DNA of 64,000 nt from Limnohabitans sp. DM1 (GCF_001269385.1 NZ_CXOO01000042.1:251-64250), one strand, 5' to 3'; counted from the stretch's first letter, positions 26,599 through 36,210 are shown. Notes: a model not told the origin generated them from the letters alone. Program-made: numbers and translations.

Positions 26599-27552
26599 TT
26601 ATGAATCACCTGAGCCATCCAAAGAGGACTTGGTGATGCTACTCAAATAGGTCCAAAGTTCGAGAGCGCTGCGCTTGCCGGTATGACGAACACCGGGTTT
26701 TTCTCTGTAGGCGCGCACTTCCATGGTCAGAGACATCAAAGCATCACCCGGCAAGGTGACCTCGATCAGTGTGCCAGCCAACACTTCCTTGCGGACAGCG
26801 CTTTGGGGCAAAAAGGCGATGCCATGCCCCTCCAGCGCCATGACTTTCAGGCCTTCAGCCATGTCGGTTTCGTAAACACGATCCAGGTGAATGGGGGTTT
26901 TGGCTTGCTTGAGTATCCAGTCCGTCACACCGCCCAAATAAGCCCCCGGGGCATAACCCAGATAAGGCAGGGGCCGGGACGCCGTGCCCGGCAAACTGAC
27001 AACCGGATGCCCCAGCGCCCCCGCCTTGGTATAGGGCGCAATCACTTCCTCACCCAAAACCACCATTTCATAACGCTCTGCATCCAGCTGCAAGGGCTGC
27101 GAGGGGTGGTGGTAGGCGATCAGCACATCACACCCCCCTTCGACCAAGCGCATGGACGCATCGTGCACATTCAAGGCAATCAGGCGACTTTTGATGGACC
27201 CAAAACCTTCACGCAAACTCGCCACCCAGGCGGGAAAAAAAGTGAAGGCCAAGGTGTGCGGAACCGCGAATTCGATGAAGTCCTGTCCTGCCGAGTTGTG
27301 CCCGCGCAGCATGGCCCGGGTGCTCTGCAAGGACTGAAGCAACTCCAGCGCCTGCGCGTACAAGGTCTCGCCTGCTGGCGTGAGTTTGGTGGGGTAAGAG
27401 CTGCGGTCCACCAGATCGGCCCCGGCCCAGGCCTCCAGTGACTGGATACGCCGGGAAAACGCGGGTTGCGTCACATGCCGCAACTGCGCCGATCGGCTGA
27501 AACTGCGGGTTTCAGCCAAGCTCACAAAGTCTTCAAGCCACTTGGTTTCCAT
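26599..27552 (-). CDS. LysR-family transcriptional regulator
   Basis: 317 residues. The winged helix-turn-helix lies at about residues 3-62 (LEDFVSLAETRSFSRSAQLR, then QPAFSRRIQSLEAW). The periplasmic-binding-like effector domain covers about 90-300. It lies upstream of gltI on the same strand, 46 bp past its stop to the gltI promoter, so it may control that operon; this is inferred from position only. The effector is unknown. Confidence 0.85.
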   Translation of the reverse strand: METKWLEDFVSLAETRSFSRSAQLRHVTQPAFSRRIQSLEAWAGADLVDRSSYPTKLTPAGETLYAQALELLQSLQSTRAMLRGHNSAGQDFIEFAVPHTLAFTFFPAWVASLREGFGSIKSRLIALNVHDASMRLVEGGCDVLIAYHHPSQPLQLDAERYEMVVLGEEVIAPYTKAGALGHPVVSLPGTASRPLPYLGYAPGAYLGGVTDWILKQAKTPIHLDRVYETDMAEGLKVMALEGHGIAFLPQSAVRKEVLAGTLIEVTLPGDALMSLTMEVRAYREKPGVRHTGKRSALELWTYLSSITKSSLDGSGDS

Positions 27553-27582
27553 CAGGTGATTATGGCTTTGCGCAACGCGACC

Positions 27583-27657
27583 ATGTCGGACTCTGCGAGC
27601 GCCGACCTACAAAGGACAGCGCTCCCGGTAAGTCGGCGGTCAAAGACCCCGACATCA
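27583..27657. repeat. REP-type hairpin, second family
   Basis: CATGTCGGACTCTGCGAGCG and CCGACCTACAA face AAGTCGGCGGTCAAAGACCC and CGACATC. This matches other copies of the GTAGGTCGG family in the window (11248, 14519, 34417, 42112). It lies between the LysR start and the stop of the ABC exporter gene. Confidence 0.6.
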
Positions 27658-27665
27658 AGCCTGGA

Positions 27666-29504
27666 TCAATCCGCCGATTGTTGCAAAGCCCACATGCTGG
27701 CATACCGCCCTTGCATGGCCAGCAAATCGGCGTGGTTACCACGTTCGATGATCTGGCCTGCGTCCATCACCAGAATTTCGTGTGCATCGACCACCGTGGA
27801 CAAACGGTGCGCAATCACCAAGGTGGTTTTGTTTTGCGCCACGCTGGCCAGCTCAGACTGGATGGCGCGTTCGTTGGCCGAGTCGAGTGCCGAGGTGGCT
27901 TCGTCGAACACCAGAATTGGTGGGTCTTTGAGCAAGGTGCGGGCAATGGCCACGCGCTGCTTTTCACCGCCCGACAATTTGAGCCCGCGCTCGCCCACCG
28001 AAGTTTGGTAACCCTTGGGCGTGGAGGCGATGAAGTCGTGGATGCGAGCCGAACGCGCCGCGCCCTCGATCTCAGCCTGACTGGCCCCGGGGCGGCCATA
28101 GGCGATGTTGTAGGCCACGCTGTCGTTGAACAACACCGTGTCTTGCGGCACGATGCCCAAGGCCTGGCGCACACTCGCTTGCGTGACCTGGCGGATGTCC
28201 TGCCCCGCGATGCGAATGAAGCCTTGCTGCACGTCGTAAAAGCGGAACATCAAACGCGCCAGCGTGGACTTGCCCGAACCCGAAGGCCCGACCACCGCCA
28301 CCGTTTTGCCCGCAGGAATGGTGAAGCTGATGTCTTTGAGGATCGGGCGGTCGCCTTCGTAGGCAAATGACACGCGGTCAAACACCACATCGGGCGCGCC
28401 TTGCAAAGCCAAGGCTTGGGCTCCTGGCATATCGGCCACTTCGCGCTCGCGGTCCATCAGCACAAACATCTTGTCCAGATCGGTCAGGCTTTGTTTGATC
28501 TCGCGGTACAGCACACCCAAGAAGTTGAGCGGGATGTACAGCTGGATCATGAAGGCGTTGATCATGACCAAATCGCCAAGCGTCATGCGCCCGGCCACCA
28601 CGCCTTCGGTGGCCCGCCAAAGCATGGCCACCAAGGCCGACGCGATGATGAGCTGCTGCCCGGTGTTGAGCAAGGACAACGAGGTTTGTGCCTTCAGGCG
28701 CGACAAGCGCAGGCGCTCCAAGCTTTCGTCGTAACGGCCGGCTTCGAAGCGCTCATTGCCAAAGTACTTGACGGTTTCGTAGTTCAACAGCGAGTCAACC
28801 GCCCGCGTGTGGGCCGCCGAATCGAACTCGTTGGCCTGCTTGCGAAACTGCGTGCGCCACTCGGTCACACGCACCGTGAAGAAAATATAAAACGCCAAAG
28901 CCAGCAACGTGATGCCCGCAAACCAGGCGTCGAACTTGACCGCCAAAATGGTCAGCACCAGCCCCACCTCGATCAAGGTCGGAATGACGCTGTAGAGCGA
29001 ATACGAAATCAGCGACTCGATGCCGCGCACGCCGCGCTCGATGTCGCGCGTCATCCCGCCCGTTTGCCGGGCCAGATGAAAGCGCAGACTCAAAGCGTGC
29101 AGGTGCTCAAAGGTCTGTAAGGCAATGCTGCGCGACGCGCCTTGCGTGGCCTTGGCAAACACCAGCTCGCGCAACTCGGTGAACGCGGACGTCATCAAAC
29201 GCAAAGCGCCGTAACCCACCAACAAGGCCACCGGCACCACCAGCACGGCCTGCGGGTCGCCGGGCTTGAGGCTCATGGCGTCCACCAGCTCCTTGAGCAG
29301 CAGGGGCACACTCACATTGGCCAACTTGGCGCACACCATGAGGCTGAGCGCAATGACCACACGCCATTTGTATTGCCACAAATAGGGCAAGAGGCGCGAC
29401 AAGGTTTTCCAGTCCTTGCCGGGCGGCGCTTGAGTCGCAGCGCCGGGCTTGGCACCAGGGGCATGGGGAGAAGCAGGGGCAGCGGTTTCGCCGTGGTGGC
29501 GCAT
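27666..29504 (-). CDS. Atm1-type ABC exporter (fused membrane and ATPase domains)
   Basis: 612 residues from ATG 29504; the frame opens 19 codons earlier but without support. The membrane domain (about 35-320) has six helices and the Atm1 hallmark NYETVKYFGNE. The ATPase domain has Walker [10 protein letters not shown], signature LSGGEKQRVAIARTL and Walker B ILVFDEATSALD. Bacterial Atm1 relatives export glutathione-linked compounds and help in metal tolerance; the mitochondrial form serves iron-sulfur biogenesis. The substrate here is inferred from family only. Confidence 0.88.
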   Translation of the reverse strand: MRHHGETAAPASPHAPGAKPGAATQAPPGKDWKTLSRLLPYLWQYKWRVVIALSLMVCAKLANVSVPLLLKELVDAMSLKPGDPQAVLVVPVALLVGYGALRLMTSAFTELRELVFAKATQGASRSIALQTFEHLHALSLRFHLARQTGGMTRDIERGVRGIESLISYSLYSVIPTLIEVGLVLTILAVKFDAWFAGITLLALAFYIFFTVRVTEWRTQFRKQANEFDSAAHTRAVDSLLNYETVKYFGNERFEAGRYDESLERLRLSRLKAQTSLSLLNTGQQLIIASALVAMLWRATEGVVAGRMTLGDLVMINAFMIQLYIPLNFLGVLYREIKQSLTDLDKMFVLMDREREVADMPGAQALALQGAPDVVFDRVSFAYEGDRPILKDISFTIPAGKTVAVVGPSGSGKSTLARLMFRFYDVQQGFIRIAGQDIRQVTQASVRQALGIVPQDTVLFNDSVAYNIAYGRPGASQAEIEGAARSARIHDFIASTPKGYQTSVGERGLKLSGGEKQRVAIARTLLKDPPILVFDEATSALDSANERAIQSELASVAQNKTTLVIAHRLSTVVDAHEILVMDAGQIIERGNHADLLAMQGRYASMWALQQSAD

Positions 29505-29545
29505 AAGGGACAATCCGATTTTGACGTTAACCACCGATTGTGCCC

Positions 29546-29956
29546 ATGTCTGACGCCCCACACCCGAACACCGTGTCTTTGCCCACCGACCAAGAGCTGG
29601 TGCTCAAGGTCATCCCCATGCCTGCTGACTGCAATGCGAGCGGCGATATTTTTGGCGGCTGGGTCATGGCGCAGGTCGACTTGGCAGGGGCCGTGTTGCC
29701 CGCCCGGCGCGTGCGCGGCCGCATGGTCACCGTGGCGGTGAACGAGTTCATCTTCAAACAGGCCGTCAAGGTGGGCGACATCCTGTCGTTTTTCTCGCGC
29801 ATCGTGCGCGTGGGCCGCACCTCGGTCACCGTCAAGGTCGAGGTGTTTGCCGAACGCTTTCAGTTGCAGGGCCAGTACATCAAGGTCACCGAAGCGAACC
29901 TGACCTATGTGGCGGTGGACGACCAAGGCAAACCCAGGCCCGTGCCAGCCGAGTGA
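29546..29956 (+). CDS. YciA-like acyl-CoA thioesterase
   Basis: 136 residues from ATG 29546; a GTG two codons earlier (29540) is possible. Single hotdog domain with NASGDIFGGWVMAQVDLAGA, the stretch that holds the active site of YciA-type thioesterases, and VGDILSFFSRIVRVGRTSV. It hydrolyses acyl-CoA in the cytosol. It is divergent from the ABC exporter (41 bp between starts) and convergent with a second thioesterase. Confidence 0.88.
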   Translation: MSDAPHPNTVSLPTDQELVLKVIPMPADCNASGDIFGGWVMAQVDLAGAVLPARRVRGRMVTVAVNEFIFKQAVKVGDILSFFSRIVRVGRTSVTVKVEVFAERFQLQGQYIKVTEANLTYVAVDDQGKPRPVPAE

Positions 29957-29971
29957 TTCGGCTTGTGGCGC

Positions 29972-30454
29972 TCAGGACACGATGTACGCCGCAGCACCTG
30001 TGGACATCAAGGTGCCGTCGGGCCCACAAAACTCCATGCGCGACGACCCCACCCGCGAGCCCACGCGCAAGGCGTTGGCGGTGATGGTGAAGTGCTCGCC
30101 AATGCCCGGGCGCAGGTAGTCCACCCGCAAGTCGATGGTGCCCAGCTTGGCAAAGCGCTCCAGGCGTTTGGCGGGCGGCTCGTCCATGTGTTTGGCGGCC
30201 AGTGCGGCCATCACAGCCGCGCTGCCAATCGCATCGAGCACGGCGCTGATGACGCCGCCGTGGATGCGGTTGTAGGCAAAATGACCTACCAACTCAGGCC
30301 GCATGTCGATGCGGGCCTCCACGCCGTCTGGCGTGACCTTGACGAGCTTCAAGCCCAAGGTTTTGTTGAAGACGATTTTTTCTTCGTAGATCTGGCGAAA
30401 ACCTTCGATGTACTCGGGTTCCAGAACGACGGGGGCGGGTGAACGGTGGGGCAT
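29972..30454 (-). CDS. PaaI/YigI-like thioesterase
   Basis: 160 residues from ATG 30454 (MPHRSPAPVV). Hotdog fold with RIHGGVISAVLDAIGSAAVM, the helix that carries the HGG motif of this superfamily, and LGTIDLRVDYLRPGIG. Probably cleaves acyl- or aroyl-CoA thioesters. It lies 45 bp after the enoyl-CoA hydratase gene on the same strand, which supports a role in acyl-CoA metabolism. Confidence 0.82.
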   Translation of the reverse strand: MPHRSPAPVVLEPEYIEGFRQIYEEKIVFNKTLGLKLVKVTPDGVEARIDMRPELVGHFAYNRIHGGVISAVLDAIGSAAVMAALAAKHMDEPPAKRLERFAKLGTIDLRVDYLRPGIGEHFTITANALRVGSRVGSSRMEFCGPDGTLMSTGAAAYIVS

Positions 30455-30498
30455 GCCTGCGATTCTAGGGAAGAACCGCGCTCGGCAGCCACAAGCCT

Positions 30499-31263
30499 TC
30501 AAAGTTTGGAAAAATCAGGCTTGCGCTTTTCCATGAAAGCACCAAACGCCTCTTTGGCAGCGGGCTCGCGCAGCATGCGGCCAAAGTCTCGGCCTTCTTC
30601 GTCCATCTTTTGCAGCACGGCCTGCTGATCGCCACCCTTCATCAAGCGCTTGGTGGCGATGAGTGACGTGAGCGGCTTGGCGGCCAGTTTGCGGGCCTGG
30701 GCCTGCGCATAGCCATTGACTTCGGTGGGTGGCACGACGCGGTTGACCAAGCCGACTTCTTGCGCGGCTTCGGCAAAAAAGGGCTCGCCCATGAGCAGCG
30801 CTTCGGCGGCGCGGTGGTAGCCGAACATGCGTGGCGCCAGCAGGCTGGACGCCGCCTCGGGGCACAGACCCAGGTTGACGAAAGGCATGGAAAACGCCGC
30901 GTTGTCACCCGCGTAGACCAAGTCGCAATGGAACAGCATGGTGGTGCCGATGCCCACCGCAGGCCCGGCCACAGCGGCGATCAGCGGCTTTTCAAAGGTG
31001 GCGATGCCGCGCAGGAAACGGAACACGGGCGACTCTTGTGTGGTGGGCGGCTGGTTCAAGAAGTCGCCGATGTCGTTGCCCGCACTGAAAATGCTTTCGT
31101 GTCCCTGAAACACCACGACCCGAACGGCGGGATCGGCCGCCGCCTGGGCCACGGCGTCGGCCATCGCGGCATACATGGCAGCGGTGATGGAGTTCTTCTT
31201 GTCCAGGCGGTTGAAGGTGATGGTCATCACCCCCGCGTCGGTGTGGGTCAGGATGTCAGACAT
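30499..31263 (-). CDS. Enoyl-CoA hydratase/isomerase family protein
   Basis: 254-residue crotonase-fold enzyme. The oxyanion-hole regions are FSAGNDIGDFL and VAGPAVGIGTTML; a catalytic glutamate candidate is in NLGLCPEAASSLL. The last part, EEGRDFGRMLREPAAKEAFG, is common in enoyl-CoA hydratases annotated for fatty-acid or aromatic degradation. It may hydrate 2-enoyl-CoA in beta-oxidation. Exact substrate is unknown. Confidence 0.87.
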   Translation of the reverse strand: MSDILTHTDAGVMTITFNRLDKKNSITAAMYAAMADAVAQAAADPAVRVVVFQGHESIFSAGNDIGDFLNQPPTTQESPVFRFLRGIATFEKPLIAAVAGPAVGIGTTMLFHCDLVYAGDNAAFSMPFVNLGLCPEAASSLLAPRMFGYHRAAEALLMGEPFFAEAAQEVGLVNRVVPPTEVNGYAQAQARKLAAKPLTSLIATKRLMKGGDQQAVLQKMDEEGRDFGRMLREPAAKEAFGAFMEKRKPDFSKL

Positions 31264-31299
31264 GCGGGTCCTTGAGGTGTGTCTTAGGGGTAAGAAGGC

Positions 31300-31743
31300 T
31301 TACTGAACCCGAATCCAGGTTTGGGTGCGACCCAGCATGGGCGCACCGATGAAACCACGGACTTCGAGTTTTTTGCCGCCGTCGATCGGGGTCAGGCGCA
31401 GGCTGTAGTTTTTGCCGTTCTCGGGATCGAGGATTTTCCCACCCTCCCATACCGCTTTGCCGTCACTTTGTTGACCGCCTCGGATGATCTCCATGCCGAT
31501 TTTGGGCTTGCCCTTGCGGTCGTCGGTGCACAAATTGCAATTCGGCTCGGTGTTGGGGGTGGTGAGCAAAGAGCGCTCGACTACGCCTGACAAGGTGCCC
31601 GCTGCTGTCTGGCTGATGCGGATTTCGGCTTTGGGCTGCTTGCTCTCGTCGTCGATGCTGCGCCACAGGCCCACCGGGCTCATTTGGGCGTGTGCGGCCA
31701 GGCTCAGCAAGCCCAGGCTCAGGGTCAAAGCGGTTTTGATCAT
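31300..31743 (-). CDS. DUF2147 periplasmic protein
   Basis: 147 residues with a signal peptide (MIKTALTLSLGLLSLAAHA). The DUF2147 core starts SPVGLWRSIDDESKQPKAEI and has two cysteines in NCNLCTDD and WEGGKILDPENGKNYSLRL, ending GRTQTWIRV. Family function is unknown; members occur near fatty-acid or envelope genes. It sits between the enoyl-CoA hydratase and the acyl-CoA dehydrogenase genes on the same strand. Confidence 0.85.
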   Translation of the reverse strand: MIKTALTLSLGLLSLAAHAQMSPVGLWRSIDDESKQPKAEIRISQTAAGTLSGVVERSLLTTPNTEPNCNLCTDDRKGKPKIGMEIIRGGQQSDGKAVWEGGKILDPENGKNYSLRLTPIDGGKKLEVRGFIGAPMLGRTQTWIRVQ

Positions 31744-31772
31744 GGGGTTCTTCCTTATTTGAAGCTGGGGGT

Positions 31773-33584
31773 TCAGGCCAGCGCGGCGTCGGTGTCCATC
31801 AGCACATCGCTGCCGGCGCGGATGCGGCGCATCAGGGTCGAAGTTTCGGGCATCAGGCGGGTGAAGTAAAAACGCGCGGTCTGCAGCTTGGCCTGGTAGA
31901 ACGGATCGGGGCGCTGCGCCTCCTCTTCGGCCTCGGCCAGTTTAGCCAGGGCGATCTGCGCCGAGCGGGCCCAGAAGTAACCCAGCACCAAGTGGCCCAC
32001 CACGCGCAAATAGTCCACGGCAGCTGCGCCCACTTCGTCGGCGTTGCTAATGGCTTTCATGCCGACTTCGCCGGTGAGTTGGGTGAGTTTTTGGCCCAGA
32101 TCGGCCAGCGGCTTGATGAACTCGCCCATGGCCTCGTTGGCCATTTCGGCCTTGACCAACTGCTCGACCAGTTTGCCAAACTTCTTGAGTGTGGCACCCT
32201 GGTTGCCCAGCACTTTGCGGCCCAGCAAGTCGAGCGACTGGATGGTGTTGGTGCCTTCGTAAATCATGTTGATGCGGGCGTCGCGCACAAACTGCTCCAT
32301 GCCCCACTCCTTGATGTAGCCGTGGCCACCAAACACCTGCTGGCAGGCCGATGTGGCTTCCCAAGCGTTGTCGGTGGTGAAGGCTTTCACGATGGGTGTG
32401 AGCAAGGCCACGACTTCGGCGGCTTCGGCGCGCACGGCCTCGTCGGGGTGGTTGAGTTCTTTGTCGAGCAGCAAGGCGCAGTAGCAGGCCAGGGCACGGC
32501 CACCTTCGGCATAGGCCTTGGCCGTCATCAGCATGCGGCGCACATCGGGGTGCACGATGATCGGATCGGCGGGTTTACCGGGGGCTTTGACACCGGTCAG
32601 CGAGCGCATTTGCACGCGGTCTTTGGCATAGGCCAGCGCGTTTTGGTAGGCCACTTCGGTCAGGCCCAGCGACTGGTTGCCCACGCCCAAACGGGCGGCG
32701 TTCATCATCACAAACATCGCGGCCAGGCCCTTGTGCGGCTGGCCCACCAGGGTGCCCACCGCACCGTCCAAAACCATCTGGCAAGTGGCGTTGCCGTGGA
32801 TGCCCATTTTGTGCTCCAGGCCGCCGCAATAAATGCCGTTGCGCTCGCCCATGCTGCCATCGGCGGCCACATTGAACTTGGGCACGATGAAGAGGCTGAT
32901 GCCTTTGCTGCCGGGGGGCGCGTCGGGCAGACGGGCCAAGACCAGGTGCACGATGTTGGGGGCCAAGTCGTGTTCGCCGGCGCTGATGAAAATCTTTTGG
33001 CCGCTGAGCTTGTAAGTGCCGTCGGCCTGTGGCTCGGCCTTGGTGCGGAGCATGCCCAGATCGGTGCCGCAATGCGGCTCGGTCAGGCACATGGTGCCGG
33101 TCCACTCGCCGCTTGTCATCTTGGGCAGGTACAGGGCTTTTTGTTCGAGCGTGCCGTGCGCATGCAGGCACTCGTAGGCACCGTGACTCAAGCCGGGGTA
33201 CATGGTCCAGGCCTGGTTGGACGAGTTGAGCATTTCATAAAAGCACTGGTTGACCACAAAGGGCAAGCCTTGGCCGCCGTACTCGGGGTCGCAGCTGAGC
33301 GATGGCCAGCCACCGGCCACGTACTGCTCATAAGCGGCCTTGAAACCGTCGGGGGCTTTGACTTCGTGTGTATCGCGGTTGAGCTGGCAGCCTTGGGTGT
33401 CGCCAGAAATGTTCAGAGGAAAGACCACTTCGGAAGCGAATTTGCCGCCTTCTTCGAGCACCGCATTGATGGTGTCGGCGTCGGTGTCGGCGTGCTTGGG
33501 CAAGGCCTTGAGTTCGGCGCTCACGTTGAGCAATTCGTGCAAGACAAACTGCATGTCGCGAAGGGGTGGGTTGTAGACGGGCAT
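31773..33584 (-). CDS. Acyl-CoA dehydrogenase, large (DmdC-like) type
   Basis: 603 residues, the size of the large acyl-CoA dehydrogenases with an extra C-terminal domain. Key parts: N-terminal helix block with FVLHELLNVSAEL, FAD/substrate region MCLTEPHCGTDLGMLRT and KIFISAGEHDL, and INMIYEGTNTIQSLDL, where the catalytic glutamate and the EGTN motif lie. Family members oxidise medium-chain or methylmercaptopropionyl-CoA thioesters. The chain-length preference cannot be told. A TetR gene directly upstream probably controls it. Confidence 0.9.
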   Translation of the reverse strand: MPVYNPPLRDMQFVLHELLNVSAELKALPKHADTDADTINAVLEEGGKFASEVVFPLNISGDTQGCQLNRDTHEVKAPDGFKAAYEQYVAGGWPSLSCDPEYGGQGLPFVVNQCFYEMLNSSNQAWTMYPGLSHGAYECLHAHGTLEQKALYLPKMTSGEWTGTMCLTEPHCGTDLGMLRTKAEPQADGTYKLSGQKIFISAGEHDLAPNIVHLVLARLPDAPPGSKGISLFIVPKFNVAADGSMGERNGIYCGGLEHKMGIHGNATCQMVLDGAVGTLVGQPHKGLAAMFVMMNAARLGVGNQSLGLTEVAYQNALAYAKDRVQMRSLTGVKAPGKPADPIIVHPDVRRMLMTAKAYAEGGRALACYCALLLDKELNHPDEAVRAEAAEVVALLTPIVKAFTTDNAWEATSACQQVFGGHGYIKEWGMEQFVRDARINMIYEGTNTIQSLDLLGRKVLGNQGATLKKFGKLVEQLVKAEMANEAMGEFIKPLADLGQKLTQLTGEVGMKAISNADEVGAAAVDYLRVVGHLVLGYFWARSAQIALAKLAEAEEEAQRPDPFYQAKLQTARFYFTRLMPETSTLMRRIRAGSDVLMDTDAALA

Positions 33585-33626
33585 GAAAACTCCTGCAAGG
33601 AAAAAATGGGGTAAGCGGGCGACGTT

Positions 33627-34322
33627 TCAGCGTTGGGCTTTGGTGAAGGTGGCAACGGGTTTCGTAGCGGCTTGCGCATGACGCGCAAGGACATGCGCAA
33701 ACCCTTGGCGGGCACGCTCTGCTGCACCCGGGTTGCGCAAAAAGCGTGCCTCGTAGTGCAGCGCCAAGATCAGGCCATGAATTTCGAAAGCGATCTGGTA
33801 GGCATCGGAGTCACGGCTCAAATGCCCTTCATTCTGCGCCAGCTCGACCGCCCGGCGTAAAGCGGTTTGCCAAGTCGACACCGTTGAGGCCAAGGCATCA
33901 CGCACGGGGCCAGTGCGGTCATCAAACTCCACCGCACCACTGATGTAAATGCAGCCCGAGTCAATTTCTGCCGACGTTTGCACCATCCAGTTGTCAAACA
34001 TCGCCTGCAAGCGTGGCACACCACGAGGCTTTTGCATGGCCGCATAAAACACTTCGGCCTCAAAGCGCGTGTGGTACTCGCGGATCACGGAAATTTGCAA
34101 CTCTTCGCGTGAGCCAAAGTGCGCAAACACACCGGACTTGCTCATGCCGGTGACTTCAGCCAGAGCGCCGATGGACAGGCCTTCCAGGCCAATCTGAGAA
34201 GCGAGGCCCAACGCAGCGTCGATGATCACGCTTTTGGTTTGCTGGCCTTTGATCAAAACACGCCGACCCATTTCTGGCATGGGCAGGGTTTCAACTTTGG
34301 AAGTGGGTTTGCGGGAAGCCAT
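33627..34322 (-). CDS. TetR-family regulator
   Basis: 231 residues from ATG 34322; a TTG three codons upstream is in frame. The N-terminal helix-turn-helix spans about residues 29-75 (IIDAALGLASQIGLEGLSIG, then EVTGMSKSGVFAHFGSREEL). The C-terminal ligand domain resembles the AefR/TetR_C_11-type group. The start is 42 bp from the acyl-CoA dehydrogenase start side of the operon, so it probably senses an acyl-CoA; this is an inference. Confidence 0.85.
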   Translation of the reverse strand: MASRKPTSKVETLPMPEMGRRVLIKGQQTKSVIIDAALGLASQIGLEGLSIGALAEVTGMSKSGVFAHFGSREELQISVIREYHTRFEAEVFYAAMQKPRGVPRLQAMFDNWMVQTSAEIDSGCIYISGAVEFDDRTGPVRDALASTVSTWQTALRRAVELAQNEGHLSRDSDAYQIAFEIHGLILALHYEARFLRNPGAAERARQGFAHVLARHAQAATKPVATFTKAQR

Positions 34323-34416
34323 GGCAATCAAAATAGAACGGTCGTGCTATTTTGCACCAAATCTTCGCGATTCCCGCGAAACTTTGCAGGAATCAGGGTA
34401 AATCGGTAGGAACCAC

Positions 34417-34484
34417 GATGTCGAAGCGCAAGCCACCGATCTACAAGACCCCTGTAGGTCGATGGCTTCAGCCCCGACATAGCT
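34417..34484. repeat. REP-type hairpin, second family
   Basis: CGATGTCGAAGCGCAAGCCA with ATCTACAAGA faces CCTGTAGGTCGATGGCTTCA and GCCCCGACAT. It is the same family as the hairpins at 11248, 14519 and 27583. It lies in the 170-bp gap between the TetR start and the FAH-hydrolase stop. Confidence 0.55.
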
Positions 34485-34501
34485 TCTTCGATGACTGGGG
34501 T

Positions 34502-35365
34502 TCAGGCCTTGAAAGCCACCACATTCTGGGTTTGCTCGCCCAGACCGTCGATGCCCAAGCGCATTACATCGCCCCGCTTCAAGAACACGGGTGCAGGCTT
34601 GCCGTCTACCTTGACGCCCATGCCCACGCCGGGCGGGGTGCCCGTGGTAATGATGTCGCCCGGCTCCAGGGTCATGAACTGGCTCACGTAGCTGACCAGC
34701 TTGGCCACACCAAAAATCATGGTCTTGGTGTTGCCGGTTTGAAAGCGCACGCCGTTCACGTCCAGCCACATGCCCAGGGCTTGCGGGTTGGGCACTTCGT
34801 CGCGGGTCACCAACCAAGGTCCGACGGGGCCGAAGGTGTCGCAGCCCTTGCCCTTGTCCCAGGTGGCACCGCGCTCGAGTTGGTATTCGCGCTCGCTCAC
34901 ATCGTTGATCACGCAGTAACCGGCCACATGGTTCAGGGCGTCTTTTTGCGTGACATAACGGGTGCGGGTGCCGATGACGATGCCCAACTCGACTTCCCAG
35001 TCGGTTTTCTTGGAGCCTTTGGGCAGCATGACGTCATCGTTAGCCCCCTGAATGCAAGAGATCGCCTTGGTGAACACGATGGGTTCTTTGGGGATGGGCA
35101 TGCCCGACTCGGCCGCGTGGTCGGCGTAGTTCAGACCAATGGCGATGAACTTGCTGGTGTACGAGATGGGTGTGCCGAAACGTTTTTTGCCGCGCACCAA
35201 TGGCAGCTTGTCGGTCTTGACCTTGGCCAGTTTGGCCAGGGACTTGTCGTTCAAAAGATCAGGGGTGATGTCCTTGACCACGGCACTGAGGTCGCGCAAA
35301 CGGCCATCGGCGTCAATCAGGCCTGGTTTTTCTTTGCCGGGTTGGCCATAGCGAACGAGTTTCAT
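34502..35365 (-). CDS. FAH-family hydrolase (diketo-deoxy sugar acid type)
   Basis: 287 residues from ATG 35365 (MKLVRYGQPG); nine earlier codons are unsupported. The fumarylacetoacetate-hydrolase fold has metal ligands in DWEVELGIVIG and the C-terminal TGTPPGVGMGV. Members of this subgroup cleave 2,4-diketo-3-deoxy sugar acids (for example from L-fuconate) or ureidoglycolate. Two SDR dehydrogenases lie just upstream, which favours the sugar-acid role. The starting sugar is not certain. Confidence 0.82.
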   Translation of the reverse strand: MKLVRYGQPGKEKPGLIDADGRLRDLSAVVKDITPDLLNDKSLAKLAKVKTDKLPLVRGKKRFGTPISYTSKFIAIGLNYADHAAESGMPIPKEPIVFTKAISCIQGANDDVMLPKGSKKTDWEVELGIVIGTRTRYVTQKDALNHVAGYCVINDVSEREYQLERGATWDKGKGCDTFGPVGPWLVTRDEVPNPQALGMWLDVNGVRFQTGNTKTMIFGVAKLVSYVSQFMTLEPGDIITTGTPPGVGMGVKVDGKPAPVFLKRGDVMRLGIDGLGEQTQNVVAFKA

Positions 35366-35388
35366 AAAACCTCTCTGTGTGAAAAAAA

Positions 35389-36147
35389 TCAATAGGTGGA
35401 ACGGCCACCCGACAGGTCAAAGACCGCGCCGGTGGAGAAGGAACATTCTTCGGTGCTCAGCCAAGTCACCATGGCGGCGACTTCTTCGGGCTCGCCAAAG
35501 CGAGCCATCGGAATTTTGGAGAGCATGAACTGGATGTGCTCGGGCGTCATTTGATCAAAGATCGCCGTCTTCACAGCCGCCGGGGTGACACAGTTGACGC
35601 GCACGCCCGTGTCGGCCAGCTCTTTGCCCAGCGACTTGGTCAAGCCAATCACCGCCGCCTTGCTCGCACTGTAAGCGCTGGCGTTGGGATTGCCGTCCTT
35701 GCCCGCCACCGAGGCGATGTTGACGATGCGCCCGTAATTGCGCGCCTTCATGTGGGCGCTGAGTTCACGGCAGCAATGGAACAAGCCGTGCACGTTCACA
35801 TCGAACACCTGTTTCCAGGCGTCCACCGGGTAGTCCCACACCTTGACATTGGGGCCGGTGATGCCCGCGCTGTTGACCAGCACATCCACCCCCGCCAGCG
35901 CCGTGGTTTGCGCGGTGGCTTGCACCACCGAGGCGTGGTCGGCCACATCGACCTGCACGGTGTTGACCACCGCACCCAACTGCCCTTGGCGCAACTGTTC
36001 AGCAGCTTGGGCCATGCCTGCGGCATCGCGGTCCCAGATGGTGACGCGTGCGCCCGAGGCCAGCATGCGCTGCGCAATCGCAAAACCCAGGCCAGTGGCC
36101 GCACCGGTGATGACCGCGTGACGGCCTTTCATGTCGAGCAAATTCAT
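35389..36147 (-). CDS. SDR oxidoreductase of sugar-acid locus, first
   Basis: 252-residue classical short-chain dehydrogenase. Cofactor motif TGAATGLGFAIA, NSAG at about residue 91, catalytic Ser in VNIASVAG and the YSASK motif. The C-terminus (FSTGAVFDLSGGRSTY) is typical for sugar or 3-oxoacyl reductases of this group. It lies 24 bp before the FAH-hydrolase start. Likely oxidises a sugar, sugar lactone or 2-keto-3-deoxy acid; substrate not determined. Confidence 0.82.
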   Translation of the reverse strand: MNLLDMKGRHAVITGAATGLGFAIAQRMLASGARVTIWDRDAAGMAQAAEQLRQGQLGAVVNTVQVDVADHASVVQATAQTTALAGVDVLVNSAGITGPNVKVWDYPVDAWKQVFDVNVHGLFHCCRELSAHMKARNYGRIVNIASVAGKDGNPNASAYSASKAAVIGLTKSLGKELADTGVRVNCVTPAAVKTAIFDQMTPEHIQFMLSKIPMARFGEPEEVAAMVTWLSTEECSFSTGAVFDLSGGRSTY

Positions 36148-36210
36148 ACGGTCTTTCTAAGGTTCAGGCCCATCAAGCCTGAATGAATGACTAAGTCGCT
36201 GGATGTCTTT

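Noticed and set aside
31992..33614. 540-residue open frame on the + strand
   Set aside because: It is antisense to the acyl-CoA dehydrogenase and has no family features.
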